Below are positions 25,065-35,395 of a stretch of DNA of 64,000 nucleotides, piece after piece. The translations under genes and the position numbers were made by a program. Position 1 is the first letter of the stretch; every line of letters starts with the position of its first letter. The stretch lies in contig JAJEKV010000002.1 in NCBI GenBank assembly GCA_021234155.1, positions 32,479,645 through 32,543,644 on the forward strand, given 5' to 3'. This DNA is from Isoetes taiwanensis (lineage: Eukaryota > Streptophyta > Lycopodiopsida > Isoetales > Isoetaceae). The notes under the pieces were generated by a model, which saw only the letters and a program-made list of their open reading frames with translations, did no database searches and had not been told where the DNA came from.

Positions 25065-25638
25065 TCTCGGAGGAGGGAATCACTCTGGCAGTGGTGTGAT
25101 CCCGGAGGAGGAAATCACATCAGGAATCGAACCCGGCGGGCATCATGGTCCCACGGCCCACGGTGAGGATCCTGGAGGCGGGGATAACGCGGCCGATATC
25201 GGATCGCCGATATCGGCCCCACGGTGGTGATCCCGGAGGCGGGGATAACGCGGCCGATATCGGATCGCCGATATCTGCCCTATGTGGGTGATCCCGGAGG
25301 AAGTAATCACGACCGGGGGTATCGGTGATCCCGGAGGAGGGATTCACCACGGCTGATATCGGGGCGCAGTTATCGGCCAGATTCCCCCGGAGGGCAGCAT
25401 CTTCCCGGGTCCCCGATGTCGGCCATGGAGGTGATCCCGGAGGCCGGGATAAGGTGGCGTATATCGGGTGGCCGATATCGGCCACGCGATAGCCCAGATT
25501 TATGCAGGACCCCTCACGTGTGTCAGTACGGTGAAACGGGGTCCTGAAACGGATTCCGTCGAGCCCTGGCGGTGATACCGGAGGACGGTATTTTCACCTC
25601 CGGGATCCCCGAAACCAGGGTAAGACTATCCTGAGCCG
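25065..25638 (-). repeat. MULE right terminal inverted repeat
   Basis: This is the counterpart of 16760-17190 but longer. An extra block (about 25240-25490) adds more GTGATCCCGGAGG motifs and GGCCGATATCGGCC palindromes. The arm lies upstream of the Ulp1-like gene. Confidence 0.85.
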
Positions 25639-25647
25639 GTGAATATA
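25639..25647. repeat. MULE target-site duplication, right
   Basis: GTGAATATA is identical to 16751-16759 and directly abuts the right end ...CTGAGCCG. Confidence 0.9.
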
Positions 25648-26318
25648 CTTATAGAGCGAACGATCGAATATACGTTTAAAAGGCTCTAGTCATTTTTGTC
25701 CAAAATGCATAGTGCATCAGAGGGTTTCAACTGTAAAGATAAGATCTTCGAATCTGCACAAGCAGAATGGCAAAGCCGAATATCGAATGCCGAAGATCAG
25801 CTGGAAATTGCCCTTTAACTGCATTATAATTAGGAGGGACTTGAGCTCCAGGGACACCATATCCATATGCTGCATTACTATAACTATCATAGTTAGGGAT
25901 TGTATTGTAAGCAGGAGGACCTCACACTTACAGGGTCTCTATAACTAGGGTTGTACTCTGGCGGGACAGGAAGAGGATCTTAAGGATATCCTGCATTGTC
26001 ACTTTGAGAACCAGGTTGTCCATATCCAGGTGGTGCAAAACAGGTATGCTATGCTTTTTTATTCAATGCAATTCCCAAAGAAAACTGTGACTGCATCGCA
26101 TGTTCAGACTGGCATGCTGCAAAAACAGAGTTCCTTGTGGCACATTAGGTTTTATGAGACGGGACAGATTTATACCAAGATTTCAGAACAATTTTTTGCT
26201 GTTTGAGAATTTGGGAATTTGGCCCTACAACAAACATGCTTGGTATTCTTCTATTACGCAAAACATAGAACCAAGAAAAGATTTATAATCATGATAGGAA
26301 GGATTTTACCTGTATGAA
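25648..26318. other. Intergenic between MULE and PPR gene
   Basis: No gene or repeat is supported. It should contain the PPR promoter, but no convincing TATA box was picked out. Confidence 0.4.
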
Positions 26319-27881
26319 ATGGCAAGGCATGGTGTTCATGCAGCTATCAAGAAGTTATGTAAAGAAGGGCAGGTCAAGAAATCCTTAGAAATTTTAGAGT
26401 CCATTAATAATGGGGACACAATTGATTATTTAGAAAGCTGTTTGTGCCTCCTGCAGGTGTGCACAAAGATGAAAACCTTTGAAGAAGGCAAAGAGGTCCA
26501 CTTGAGCCTTTTAAAGTGTCCAGCAAGACCAAGTATGCTTACCTGGAACACTCTGATCAGCATGTACGTTAGTTGTGGAAGTATAGAGCATGCATACCAT
26601 GTATTTGAGAAAATGCTTGAGCGCAATGTATTCACATGGACTATTATGATTGCAGGTTATGCCCAATATGGTGATGACATAAAAGCTCTTTCATGTGCGT
26701 ATAGGATGCAAGAAGGCGGCATTCTACCAGATAAAGTTACATTTGTGAATCTTTTGAGTATATGTGGAGATCTTTTAGCATTGCAACAGGGAAAATGGTA
26801 TCATGCTGGCATTCTGAGATCAAGCTGTGCGCTTGACATGTTTGTAGGAAGTGCCCTTGTTAACATGTATGCTAAATGTGGGATAATAAACGAAGCCATC
26901 AAGGCATTTCATGTGTTGCCTCATTGCGACATTGTGACATGGAATGCTTTGGTTGCTGGATATGCTCAACATGAGCTCTGCAAGGAGGCTATCCAACTTT
27001 TTGAGATGCTGCAAGAAGAAAAATTAAAACCAAATACAATTACCTTTGTCAATATTCTGGGTGCATGTGTTAGTGCCTTGGATATAGGACGTGGGAAGTG
27101 GGTACATGCAAGTGTTTTAAGGACTGCCTGTGGTATAAATGTTTATGTAGGAAATACTCTTATTGACATGTATTCTAAATGTGGAAGAATTGAGGATGCT
27201 TGTGAGGTCTTTGGAAGCGTACCTACTCCGAATCTTGTTTCATGGAATGCGGTAATTGCAGGATGCTCCCAGCAAAAGAAAGGTATCAAAGCAGTTCAGC
27301 TCTTTACACAAATGAAACTGGAGGATGTGTTGCCAGATAAGGTGACTTTTATCTCTCTTTTAAATGCCTGTGCAGGGGAGGCATTGGATCATAGAAAGGA
27401 TGTCTATGCTAATGTCCTGTATACTGGATGGGAATCAGATATCTATGTAGGAAGTACTATTATCGACATGCTTTGTAAATGTGGAAAGGTCGAGGATGCC
27501 TGTAAAGTGTTCGACAGAATGCCGACAAGAAACATTGTAACCTGGAATGGGATCCTTGCAGGATATGCTCAGCATGGTAATGGCAAAGAAGCTTTTAAAA
27601 TCTTTTGGAAAATGCAGCAAGAAGGTTTGAAACCAAATTGCATAACTTTTATGTCTGTTTTGTCTGCATGTAGTGAAGCTCTTTTTGTGGATGAAGGATG
27701 TCATTTCTTTTGTTTGATTAGTCAACAGTATGACATTGCCCCCGTAATACAACACTATGCTTGCATGGGAGACCTCATTAGTCGAGGAGGCCAACTGGAT
27801 ATGGCTACTGATCTTATCCAAGCAATGCCAATGGACCCAAGTGTCCAAATGTGGTCATCCCTTGCCGATTCTTGTAGTTGA
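26319..27881 (+). CDS. PLS-class pentatricopeptide repeat protein, ends in the E motif
   Basis: One uninterrupted exon of 520 codons. From about residue 70 it is built of 31-36-residue helical repeats with TWNTLISMYVSCG, TWNALVAGYAQHE, SWNAVIAGCSQQ and TWNGILAGYAQHG signatures and P/L/S spacing. The C-terminus (YACMGDLISRGGQLDMA... to VQMWSSLADSCS) matches the start of the E motif and then stops. The rest of E and any DYW deaminase domain are absent. PLS proteins bind organellar RNA and mostly specify C-to-U editing sites in plastids or mitochondria. No clear targeting peptide is seen at the chosen ATG. It may be a short PLS-E-type factor working with a separate DYW protein, or a recently truncated gene. 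Upstream ATGs out of frame give no better start. A PPR pseudogene lies 10 kb away. Confidence 0.85.
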   Translation: MARHGVHAAIKKLCKEGQVKKSLEILESINNGDTIDYLESCLCLLQVCTKMKTFEEGKEVHLSLLKCPARPSMLTWNTLISMYVSCGSIEHAYHVFEKMLERNVFTWTIMIAGYAQYGDDIKALSCAYRMQEGGILPDKVTFVNLLSICGDLLALQQGKWYHAGILRSSCALDMFVGSALVNMYAKCGIINEAIKAFHVLPHCDIVTWNALVAGYAQHELCKEAIQLFEMLQEEKLKPNTITFVNILGACVSALDIGRGKWVHASVLRTACGINVYVGNTLIDMYSKCGRIEDACEVFGSVPTPNLVSWNAVIAGCSQQKKGIKAVQLFTQMKLEDVLPDKVTFISLLNACAGEALDHRKDVYANVLYTGWESDIYVGSTIIDMLCKCGKVEDACKVFDRMPTRNIVTWNGILAGYAQHGNGKEAFKIFWKMQQEGLKPNCITFMSVLSACSEALFVDEGCHFFCLISQQYDIAPVIQHYACMGDLISRGGQLDMATDLIQAMPMDPSVQMWSSLADSCS

Positions 27882-30699
27882 TGTGACACTTCATCATTCC
27901 TAAAATCTTCCATACTGAAATCTCGTATTTGGAGTGAGCTGCAGAGATGACTTGGCAAACAACAGAAGCTAAGCATGTTCATTCTTGCTTCCCTATGCTA
28001 CCAACATGATGACAATCATGCAGTAGTGGTGAAGGACATGGGCATCCTTGCAAACTTATTTTCAATGCAGTCTTTTGTGCAGAAGTTGCCATCCATACTC
28101 ACCCGAGTTTGCAAGATATACCCTTCCCGAGATCATGTTCTCAACAGCTATTAGGTCAATAAAGACATCATGCTCTATTTTACCAGCTGCCTGATGCTCC
28201 AATAGTGCTCACTCATCCAACTTTAAGATGGTGGATTTCCGGCTTTTCTAGCCAAACTTTGGCACTAGATTTGCAGAGGCAAATCTGATTGATTTTAATG
28301 ACGACCTATTTTTCAGTGAACAGGTTTGATGTTCAGAATTTAAATGTTATGTGCCTCCAGCTTTTTCGGCTATTCCACTTCTCAATAATTGCTGTCTATT
28401 TTCCTTTTAAGGCTTTAGAACCTATTCTAGATGTGCAATCTTCTTTGCCTTTTCAATAAAGTCCAGATACAAGTCATGTTCGTTTGGTGGTTTAACCAAT
28501 CAGGAAAGAAACTCCGCGCCCTCCCTTATGGAAGATCTGGGTGGTTCAATTCCACTACCAAGAAGGCTTTGATGATGTGTGCCAGTTAAGTAAAGAAAGC
28601 ACCTGATTGTGATTTGTGTAGAATTATTAGATGAGTTTAAACAGGAGTGTAGCTTGTGATAATATTTACATCAATAGCTGTTGTGACCAAAATTGCATAC
28701 AGACCAAGGGCCTCTGCATAACTAAGTCCCAAGGAACTGGATGCGATATATCATGGGACTTCAGATGGCAAATCATAGAAGTTCCATCTGATGGCACCTC
28801 ATAGAGCACATCTATGAGCATGGACGCCACAAATGAACCATCAAGGTGCCATATTCTTTGCTCCACGTTCACCATGCATTCTGCAGGGGTCAAAAGGGTT
28901 CGGGTTATCTAGCTAATTGTATTAAAAGTGAGCAACCTTGTCAAAGCATCGTCTCCCTAGCTCCAAATGTCCGTGCATAAGTAAACCCATGATCTTGGAT
29001 CTCTGGCTTGAAATTCACCTGCACTGCTAGAGAATTAACAGTGGGGTAAATATAGAAGACGATAGTTATGGGAAGCTCTGAATCTTTGGTGGCAAGGTGG
29101 GGAATCTTTCATAAGGGGTCGGCTGTATCACCATCTATAGTAAGTGAAATCACTTTGGTTTGAATTATTTGGAAACATCTACCATCTAAAGGCAGGGAAA
29201 TCTTGCTTTGCTCCTAAATTCTTTGAAATTAGCAGTATTCTACAATATTTGATGCAGCAGTTCAGATGAAGTTCCAAACAAATGTAATATTTGCTGCCTG
29301 GATGGTGGTGGAGCAGTAGCAGATGATTCAGCACTCTATTATATTGCAGGATATAATCTGTGACGTCTCCAAAAGCATGCTATTCACTTTTGCAAGAGTT
29401 GCTACCACGTTGTTGACCTAGACAGATAAACTTGCACATCTATTAAAACTCTGGTGACACTGCTTATGCCTATTGGATGATTTTGAAGAGTATCAGATAC
29501 GTCAATAGGATGTTGTTGGAGTTTATAACTTCATATACTCCAGCATGGGATCATCAAATGTGAATCAAAGTTAGTATGGTAGTCTGTGTTCCTGGAAATA
29601 AGGAACTTGACGCTATTAAGACAAACATTTTCATTATTATATTAGCACATTATATTTCCATTGCAGCAGAAATTAAGTCTGCTATCTCCAGAACCTTGCT
29701 CAGTTCTTAAACAGTTGCTGATTGGTTGTTGTCGAAGAAAGTCAGCATATGGTTGCATAAACTACTGGGTGTATAGCATATTTATGTAAAACTATGAAAA
29801 AAATCAGCAGTTTTGAGTTGTGATGCAGACACTTTATGCTCCAGTACGTACCTTACCAAGATATAAATTAAGCATTTGCCTCAGTTGTTGTTCTTTTATC
29901 TGTTTGAATTCTTGAAAATCAGGCTTATATTGTAGAATATCTTGTCTTTGATATGCTATGCTTCATTTATTTTTGTACTATCTTGCCAAGATATAAACTA
30001 AGCTTGTTTTCTTGTTTCTTTATTGAAAGTATGACCATTCCAGCTCAGTAAGCGAATGGCTGATGGAAGTACGTGTGGTTGAACTACTGGTTAAGTACTA
30101 TACTTTTAGTATTTCCTAAGCAGAGCTGGAGGTCCTGACCATTATCTCAGCTGTTTGCATGGTTGCCAGAACTACTGAAGATGCTATATTTTTACGTTGA
30201 ATGAATATATACCTCTTGTGCTAAGAGTACTCTAGATGGAAGTATGTATATGTAATTTCTAGATTAAAACATATCTTTTAAGTCAACCATAGATGCATAC
30301 TGCACTACAACAACTCTTTTGATGCTAACCTGCATTTGAATGTACGAATGTTGAGGTGGGGATGACAATTTTAGCAAAGTCAAACATTAAACTATGCAAA
30401 TGTGGCAATGAAGGCTTGAATCGTCTCTGCAATTTGAAGGATATTAGGTAAGAAGATTAACGCTATTACTTGCAATTCTTGTTTATTGTCCTTGCAATGC
30501 ATAATGGCCTCACAACATAAAGGTTCTTTCGTTTGCTAAAAGGAATTAAATTTTGGAGTAAATAAACCTTTTTCCTGGCCTAGGAAGAGCACATAATGCT
30601 ATTGCAGGCAATTCGGCTGCATATTCTTGTGCAGTCAAGATTGATATCAACAGTCATGTTCCCAAAATTTTCGCCTTAGCAAGCTAACAGAAAAACGTG
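27882..30699. other. Long intergenic stretch, nothing recognised
   Basis: AT-rich sequence with no convincing coding frame. The minus-strand frame at 28666-28893 is unsupported. Only an AATAAAG near 28453 could serve as a distal polyadenylation signal. Confidence 0.4.
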
Positions 30700-31860
30700 T
30701 ATACATGGAGTTTCTAGGCTTCTTCGTGTTAGTTTAGCTTTGTTTTATGTATTTGTTAGTGGCTTGACGTTGATATATTAACGTGTCTTAGCATGCCTTG
30801 GTCTCTTTAGGGAGAGACAAGGTCAGTTAAAATATGATGACCGATGAAAGCAAGACTAGATATTTGTGAAATACCCCAAATACGTTATTCATAGAGTATT
30901 ATGCCAGTTCACATTGACGTTGACAATCAAGCTCCTATATATTTGACTTATACTTTGCGAGTCAAGCAACCAAGGGACGCTTAGTGGGGTTTCTAGGCTT
31001 TTTTGTGCTAGCTGTTGTGATTATGTGTTCAGTGGTTGCTTGATGTGGTATTAACACGTTCTAATGCCTCGGCCTCATTAGGGAGAGACAAAGCCAGTAT
31101 AAAAAATATGGTCATTGATAAGAGCAAGTTTAATATTTGTTTTTCATGTCATAAGGTGTCCTTTCATCTCCAGGAGACTACATACTAATATACAAGACCA
31201 AAAATTTGTCCAAATGCTCAACTTTATATTACAAGGTAGCCTTCATCCTATCATTGGCATTAGACCGTTATTGGATGAAGGCCACATCTCCATCATTGGC
31301 ATAACGCAATTCGAGTCAACATTGACATCAACAATCAAGCTTCTAAATCTTTCACGTAAACATACAATATGGAGTTTCTAGGCTTCTTCACCTTCACTTG
31401 ATGAGCTGTGATTACGTATTTATAGGTGGTTCATGTGGATATTAACATGTCTTAACATGTCGTAGGCCTCATTAAGGAGAGACAGGGCCAATATACAATA
31501 TATGATGATTGATGAATGCAAGGTTAGATATTTGTACAATATGTCAATGATGCATTGGCTCTCCATCTTGAGATGAAATATTCATGCCACCAGACTAAAT
31601 ATTATGCAAGTGAACATTGATATCAACCACGAAGTTCCCAAACTTTAGCAAGATCTTTCAAAGCCCAATAGGAAAACGTGATGAAATGGAATTTGTGTAT
31701 TTCTTTGTCCGCACTCTACTTGTTTAGCTGTGATTATTTATTTATTAGTCTTAATGTAGTCTTAATGTTGATATTAATGAACTCAACATGTCTTAGGTCT
31801 GGTTAGAGAGACAATGTCAAATATAAAATATGGTATTAACATATGAGAGGTTGGGAAGAG
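30700..31860. repeat. Four degenerate repeats of roughly 270-390 bp
   Basis: Related units contain 'ggagtttctaggcttctt' (about 30707, 30986, 31371; decayed at 31686), then 'gtgattatgtatt..tggt..gatattaacatgtctta', then 'gggagagacaaggtca' (about 30811, 31081, 31475, 31805). Spacing is irregular and divergence is high. They lie upstream of the beta-glucosidase gene. Confidence 0.7.
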
Positions 31861-31930
31861 TAATGCAAATTAGTTGGCTTCACGTGGAGGTGAGTTGCAA
31901 AGTGATTTCGAAACAAATAGCAAGCTAGTC

Positions 31931-31998
31931 AACGTGAAAAGTGAAAGTTCGAAGAAGGTGCTTCAACGTGAAAAGTGAAAGTTCGAAGAAGATGCTTG
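31931..31998 (+). promoter_or_regulatory. 34-bp tandem duplication in the beta-glucosidase promoter
   Basis: Two copies (31931-31964, 31965-31998) differ at two bases. Each contains GTGAAAAGTGAAAG, which carries two AAAG-type Dof-like cores. The duplication ends just upstream of the TATA-like motif, a position where it could affect transcription. Confidence 0.6.
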
Positions 31999-32004
31999 AG
32001 TTGG

Positions 32005-32019
32005 GCATGCATATAAACC
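32005..32019 (+). promoter_or_regulatory. TATA-like box of beta-glucosidase gene
   Basis: GCATGCATATAAACC lies about 110 bp before the ATG. The overlapping CATGCA is an RY-type motif. This is a plausible core promoter, judged from sequence alone. Confidence 0.45.
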
Positions 32020-32125
32020 AAGGAAGCGAGGCAAAGGGGAGGAGGAAGAATCTAAAGCGGCTGAGAGCCAGAAGCTTCAAGCGGCTGGGCTGATAAGTAG
32101 CCAGACCGATTCTAAGCCTTGCAGA

Positions 32126-33700
32126 ATGAAGGGCATGGTTTTGGCGATCACCTGCATGCTTATTTTAGCCCGTGTGTCAAAATCGCAGCAGCCCAACTCC
32201 CAGGAGGAGTGTTGCAGCGCCAATGCAGGCAAGCTTACCCGCCAGGATTTCCCCCAAGGCTTTGTGTTTGGAACTGCCTCCTCTGCATTCCAATACGAGG
32301 GCGCGGTGGCCGAAGGCGGCCGCGGCGCTACTGTTTGGGATGTCACCAGCCACACTCCTGGCAAAATCATTGATGGCAGCCATGCCGACATCGCTGAGGA
32401 TCAATACCACCGCTACAAGGACGACATCAAGCTCATGAATGATCTCGGCGCCCGGGCTTACCGTTTCTCCATCGCTTGGTCTCGCATCTTCCCCTCCGGC
32501 CGCGCTGACCTCGTCAACGCGGCTGGCATTGCTCACTACAACGACCTCATTGACTCTCTCCTCCAACATGGTCTCCAGCCCTATGTCACCCTCAGCCACC
32601 TTGACCTCCCTCAATCTCTCCAGGACACCTATGGTGGTTGGCTTAGTCCTCGAATTGTTGATGACTTTGTTGAATATGCTAGTACCTGCTTCGAAGCATT
32701 CGGTGACCGTGTTAAGCACTGGATCACCTTCAATGAGCCTCATCTCTATACTACTGGTGCCTACAATGTTGGTCTCTTTCCTCCTGAAAGATGTTCTTCT
32801 GATGTCGGTAGCTGTAAGTTTGGTAACTCTGCATCTGAGCCTTACATTGTTGGTCATCATTTCCTTCTTGCTCATGCTGCAGCAGTTGAGGCTTATAGAA
32901 GCAACTATATGGAACAGCAAGGAGGTCAAATAGGTATAACATTGGACACCAGATGGTTTGAGCCTCTTACTCAAAGTTTTGGTGACAGGAGAGCTACAAG
33001 AAGAGCTCTAGATTTTGAACTTGGTTGGTTCTTACATCCTCTAATGTTTGGAGATTATCCTCCCTCCATGAGGAGGATTGTTGGTAATCGGCTTCCAAAA
33101 TTTAGCAAAGAAGAATCAGATGTTGTAAAGGGATCGGCAGATTTCATTGGCATCAATCATTATACCACTATGTATGTAAGTGAAACCTCAATTGACTATG
33201 TGCCTCAACCAGGAGATTTGGGACAAGTTGGCTACTATCGTGATACTAGAGTCAATCTCACTGGGGATAGACTAGGCCAAAATATTGGCCCCAAGGTCAA
33301 CACGCAGTATGTAGTTCCATGGGGCCTCACCAAACTCCTAACGTATATTCGAGTGCGCTATGACAACCCCTTGCTTGTCATTACTGAGAATGGAGTTAGT
33401 GACAAGCATAGTGTCACCAAATCTTTGGAAGATGCCCTCAATGATATTACAAGAGTCAACTATCTCAAGAGTTACCTCTCTTGCCTCCTTGTTGCAATCA
33501 AGTCAGGTGCAAATGTGAAAGCTTATTTTGTTTGGTCACTTCTTGACAATTGGGAATGGGGATATGGTTATAGTGTAAAGTATGGTCTCTACCATGTGGA
33601 TAGGCTTGACAACCTCAAGCGTTATCCCAAGCAATCGGCATTATGGTACAAAACCTTCCTAAGCACATCTACCTTACCAAAAGACAACGCCACATCTTAA
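32126..33700 (+). CDS. GH1 family beta-glucosidase, intronless
   Basis: A 524-residue protein of normal GH1 length. Residues 1-22 form a signal peptide (MKGMVLAITCMLILARVSKS), suggesting secretion or a vacuolar or ER route. Family landmarks in order: FPQGFVFGTASSAFQYEG (about 39-56), WDVTSHTPGKI, YRFSIAWSRIFP, the acid/base glutamate in TFNEPHLYTTGAYNVG (Glu204), DFIGINHYTT, the nucleophile in VITENGVSD (Glu421), and WSLLDNWEWGYGYSVKYGLYHVD near the C-terminus (substrate pocket). Both catalytic glutamates and the NEP/ENG motifs are intact. The enzyme should hydrolyse beta-glucosides; the substrate cannot be read from sequence. Plant GH1 genes normally have around a dozen introns, so a single exon is odd and could mean retroposition. 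AATAAA lies at 33818. A broken copy of its 3' end lies downstream. Confidence 0.93.
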   Translation: MKGMVLAITCMLILARVSKSQQPNSQEECCSANAGKLTRQDFPQGFVFGTASSAFQYEGAVAEGGRGATVWDVTSHTPGKIIDGSHADIAEDQYHRYKDDIKLMNDLGARAYRFSIAWSRIFPSGRADLVNAAGIAHYNDLIDSLLQHGLQPYVTLSHLDLPQSLQDTYGGWLSPRIVDDFVEYASTCFEAFGDRVKHWITFNEPHLYTTGAYNVGLFPPERCSSDVGSCKFGNSASEPYIVGHHFLLAHAAAVEAYRSNYMEQQGGQIGITLDTRWFEPLTQSFGDRRATRRALDFELGWFLHPLMFGDYPPSMRRIVGNRLPKFSKEESDVVKGSADFIGINHYTTMYVSETSIDYVPQPGDLGQVGYYRDTRVNLTGDRLGQNIGPKVNTQYVVPWGLTKLLTYIRVRYDNPLLVITENGVSDKHSVTKSLEDALNDITRVNYLKSYLSCLLVAIKSGANVKAYFVWSLLDNWEWGYGYSVKYGLYHVDRLDNLKRYPKQSALWYKTFLSTSTLPKDNATS

Positions 33701-33850
33701 GAAGACCATATTTAGGGTTGCCCATTGCACCATAGCGGAAGCTAATCATGTACATAAATTATTCTTTGAGCATCAAGAAAATAGTTTTCCTTTTCTATAA
33801 TCAATGTCCATCAAGATAATAAAACCATTTTTGGAATACTGATAGATGTT

Positions 33851-34599
33851 CTTTAAATCGAGATCATCAAGTACATCTGATCAATATGTTGTTGTTGATA
33901 CTATAATATAATGCTGATCTTTTAGCTAAGTAACCCACAATATAGTGATTATAGAAGTTAGGGTGTTATTTTGGTGAATTTAGTAGTCCCCATAGGGTTC
34001 TTCATATCCGCGAACTTGTTCTTTTAAATGGAATGTTGGGAGCCACTTTAAATCATTATAGAGAAAACGATGCCACTCCATCATAGGAAGACCAATATAA
34101 GATTCTAGTAAGGCTAAGCCAAAAACAAGCCAAGGCATGTGATTATTCTTCAAACGTCATGAGAGTGAAACCATATTGGAATGATTTTTTCAAACAATCC
34201 ATAACTTGCTTATAGCATCTGAATTAATGATAATCTAAAACTCTCTAACTCAATTGACTCAGTTGATGATAAAAGATCATTTCACTTATGAATCCATATT
34301 AGCAACTAGATCTAAATGATTTATTGGCTTCTTTGTATGTTCAAGGTAATCACTTGCTAAGACTGTGTCATGATGAGTCTCTCAATAATGATATAATATG
34401 ACCAACCAAATACATCCCTGATATCCTTTAAGAATACGCTGTGCAAAGATGCTCTATTGCATGGTGTTGTCGTGTTTATTTTTTATGGGATCATTTGATG
34501 CATAGCTGAGCTACAAGTGTTATACGACGACGTGCCCAACAACCAAATTTCTAGTTAAGCAAGCAGTGAGAGATGCCATGAGGCATCCCTGATTATCTC
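33851..34599. other. Spacer between gene and its broken duplicate
   Basis: Nothing is recognised here. The 3' untranslated part of the beta-glucosidase gene probably ends near 33850. Confidence 0.4.
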
Positions 34600-34601
34600 A
34601 T

Positions 34602-35395
34602 TGGACATAGACTAGGCCAAAATTATTGGCCCCAAGGTCAACACACAATATGTAGCTCCATGGGGGCTCACCAAATCTGTAACATATATTCGAGTGCGCT
34701 TTGACAACCCCATGCTTGTCATAAATGTTGGCATCCTTCTAGAATGGAACATCTTCCATTTCTCCTATGCTTAGTTCATCCTGCTTCAAAAGATCTGTTT
34801 GGAACCATCCTCTGCCTCCTCCTGCAAAATCTGGCATTGTTTGAGAAGTTCTTCCTCCTCCTCAAGAATTCCTTCAGAAAATGAATTTGTTATTAATTCC
34901 TCTTCCATAATCAAGTCCAATGTTGCATTCCTTGCTTTCAATCTTTTTTTAGGATCGATTCAAATCCCATGCTCTAATAGAATCTTAAATATAGAGAACA
35001 GTGAAGAAAATATTGAATAATAAGTCTATATGTGCCAAACGTGGCTTGTACACATAAAGGTAAGAACCTACAAAAGGACGTGTCTTTACACTAGAAGACA
35101 TGTCTCCTCACATGACTAGAATTGCCACCTAGGCATGGTCACATGACACTTTCCATGTCATCAATCCTTGATCTTTATGATCACTAATCCTATATTAATA
35201 CTAACAAAGCACATCTACCTTAGAAACAAACAAAGCCACATCTTAAGAAGACCATATTTAGGGTTGCCCATTGCATTTAAAAGGAAGCATGCAGAAATTA
35301 TTCTCTGACCATCAAGGAAATAGTTTTTCCTTTGCCATAATCAAAGGTCATTAGGAAAATAAAACCATTTTTGGAATATTGACAGATGTTTTTGG
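34602..35395 (+). pseudogene. Partial duplicate of the beta-glucosidase 3' end
   Basis: Segment 34602-34725 copies the coding region at about 33267-33385, around 'actaggccaaaatattggccc', with small indels that break the frame. Segment 35206-35395 copies the last codons and 3' untranslated region (about 33660-33850). The coding sequence between them is replaced by unrelated DNA. This is a decayed direct segmental duplication about 1.35-1.55 kb downstream of its source. Confidence 0.85.

Larger units (their letters stand above)
16760..25638. mobile_element. 8.9-kb Mutator-like element (MULE) with transposase and Ulp1-like protease
   Basis: The element is flanked by identical 9-bp duplications GTGAATATA (16751-16759 and 25639-25647), the length expected of MULEs. 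Its outermost 147 bp (16760-16906 and 25492-25638) are nearly perfect inverted repeats, with one mismatch and a 2-bp indel noted. The left end has lost two terminal bases (CG). Inverted similarity resumes at 17020-17190 versus 25065-25240. Inside are a plus-strand MULE transposase gene (17.5-20.3 kb), a ten-unit palindrome array (20.44-21.84 kb) and a minus-strand Ulp1-like gene (24.7-22.1 kb). The genes converge, with each 5' end near one terminus, as in MuDR. MULEs carrying Ulp1-like genes (Kaonashi type) are known in flowering plants. Frameshifts in the transposase suggest this copy is no longer autonomous. Confidence 0.92.

Noticed and set aside
28666-28893. 75-codon minus-strand frame near the PPR gene
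   Set aside because: It is short, isolated and without family signature or promoter context.
32177-32974. A 265-codon minus-strand open frame inside the beta-glucosidase gene
   Set aside because: It lies fully antisense to a clear GH1 coding region, and its composition is the complement of GH1 codon use. It has no family signature.
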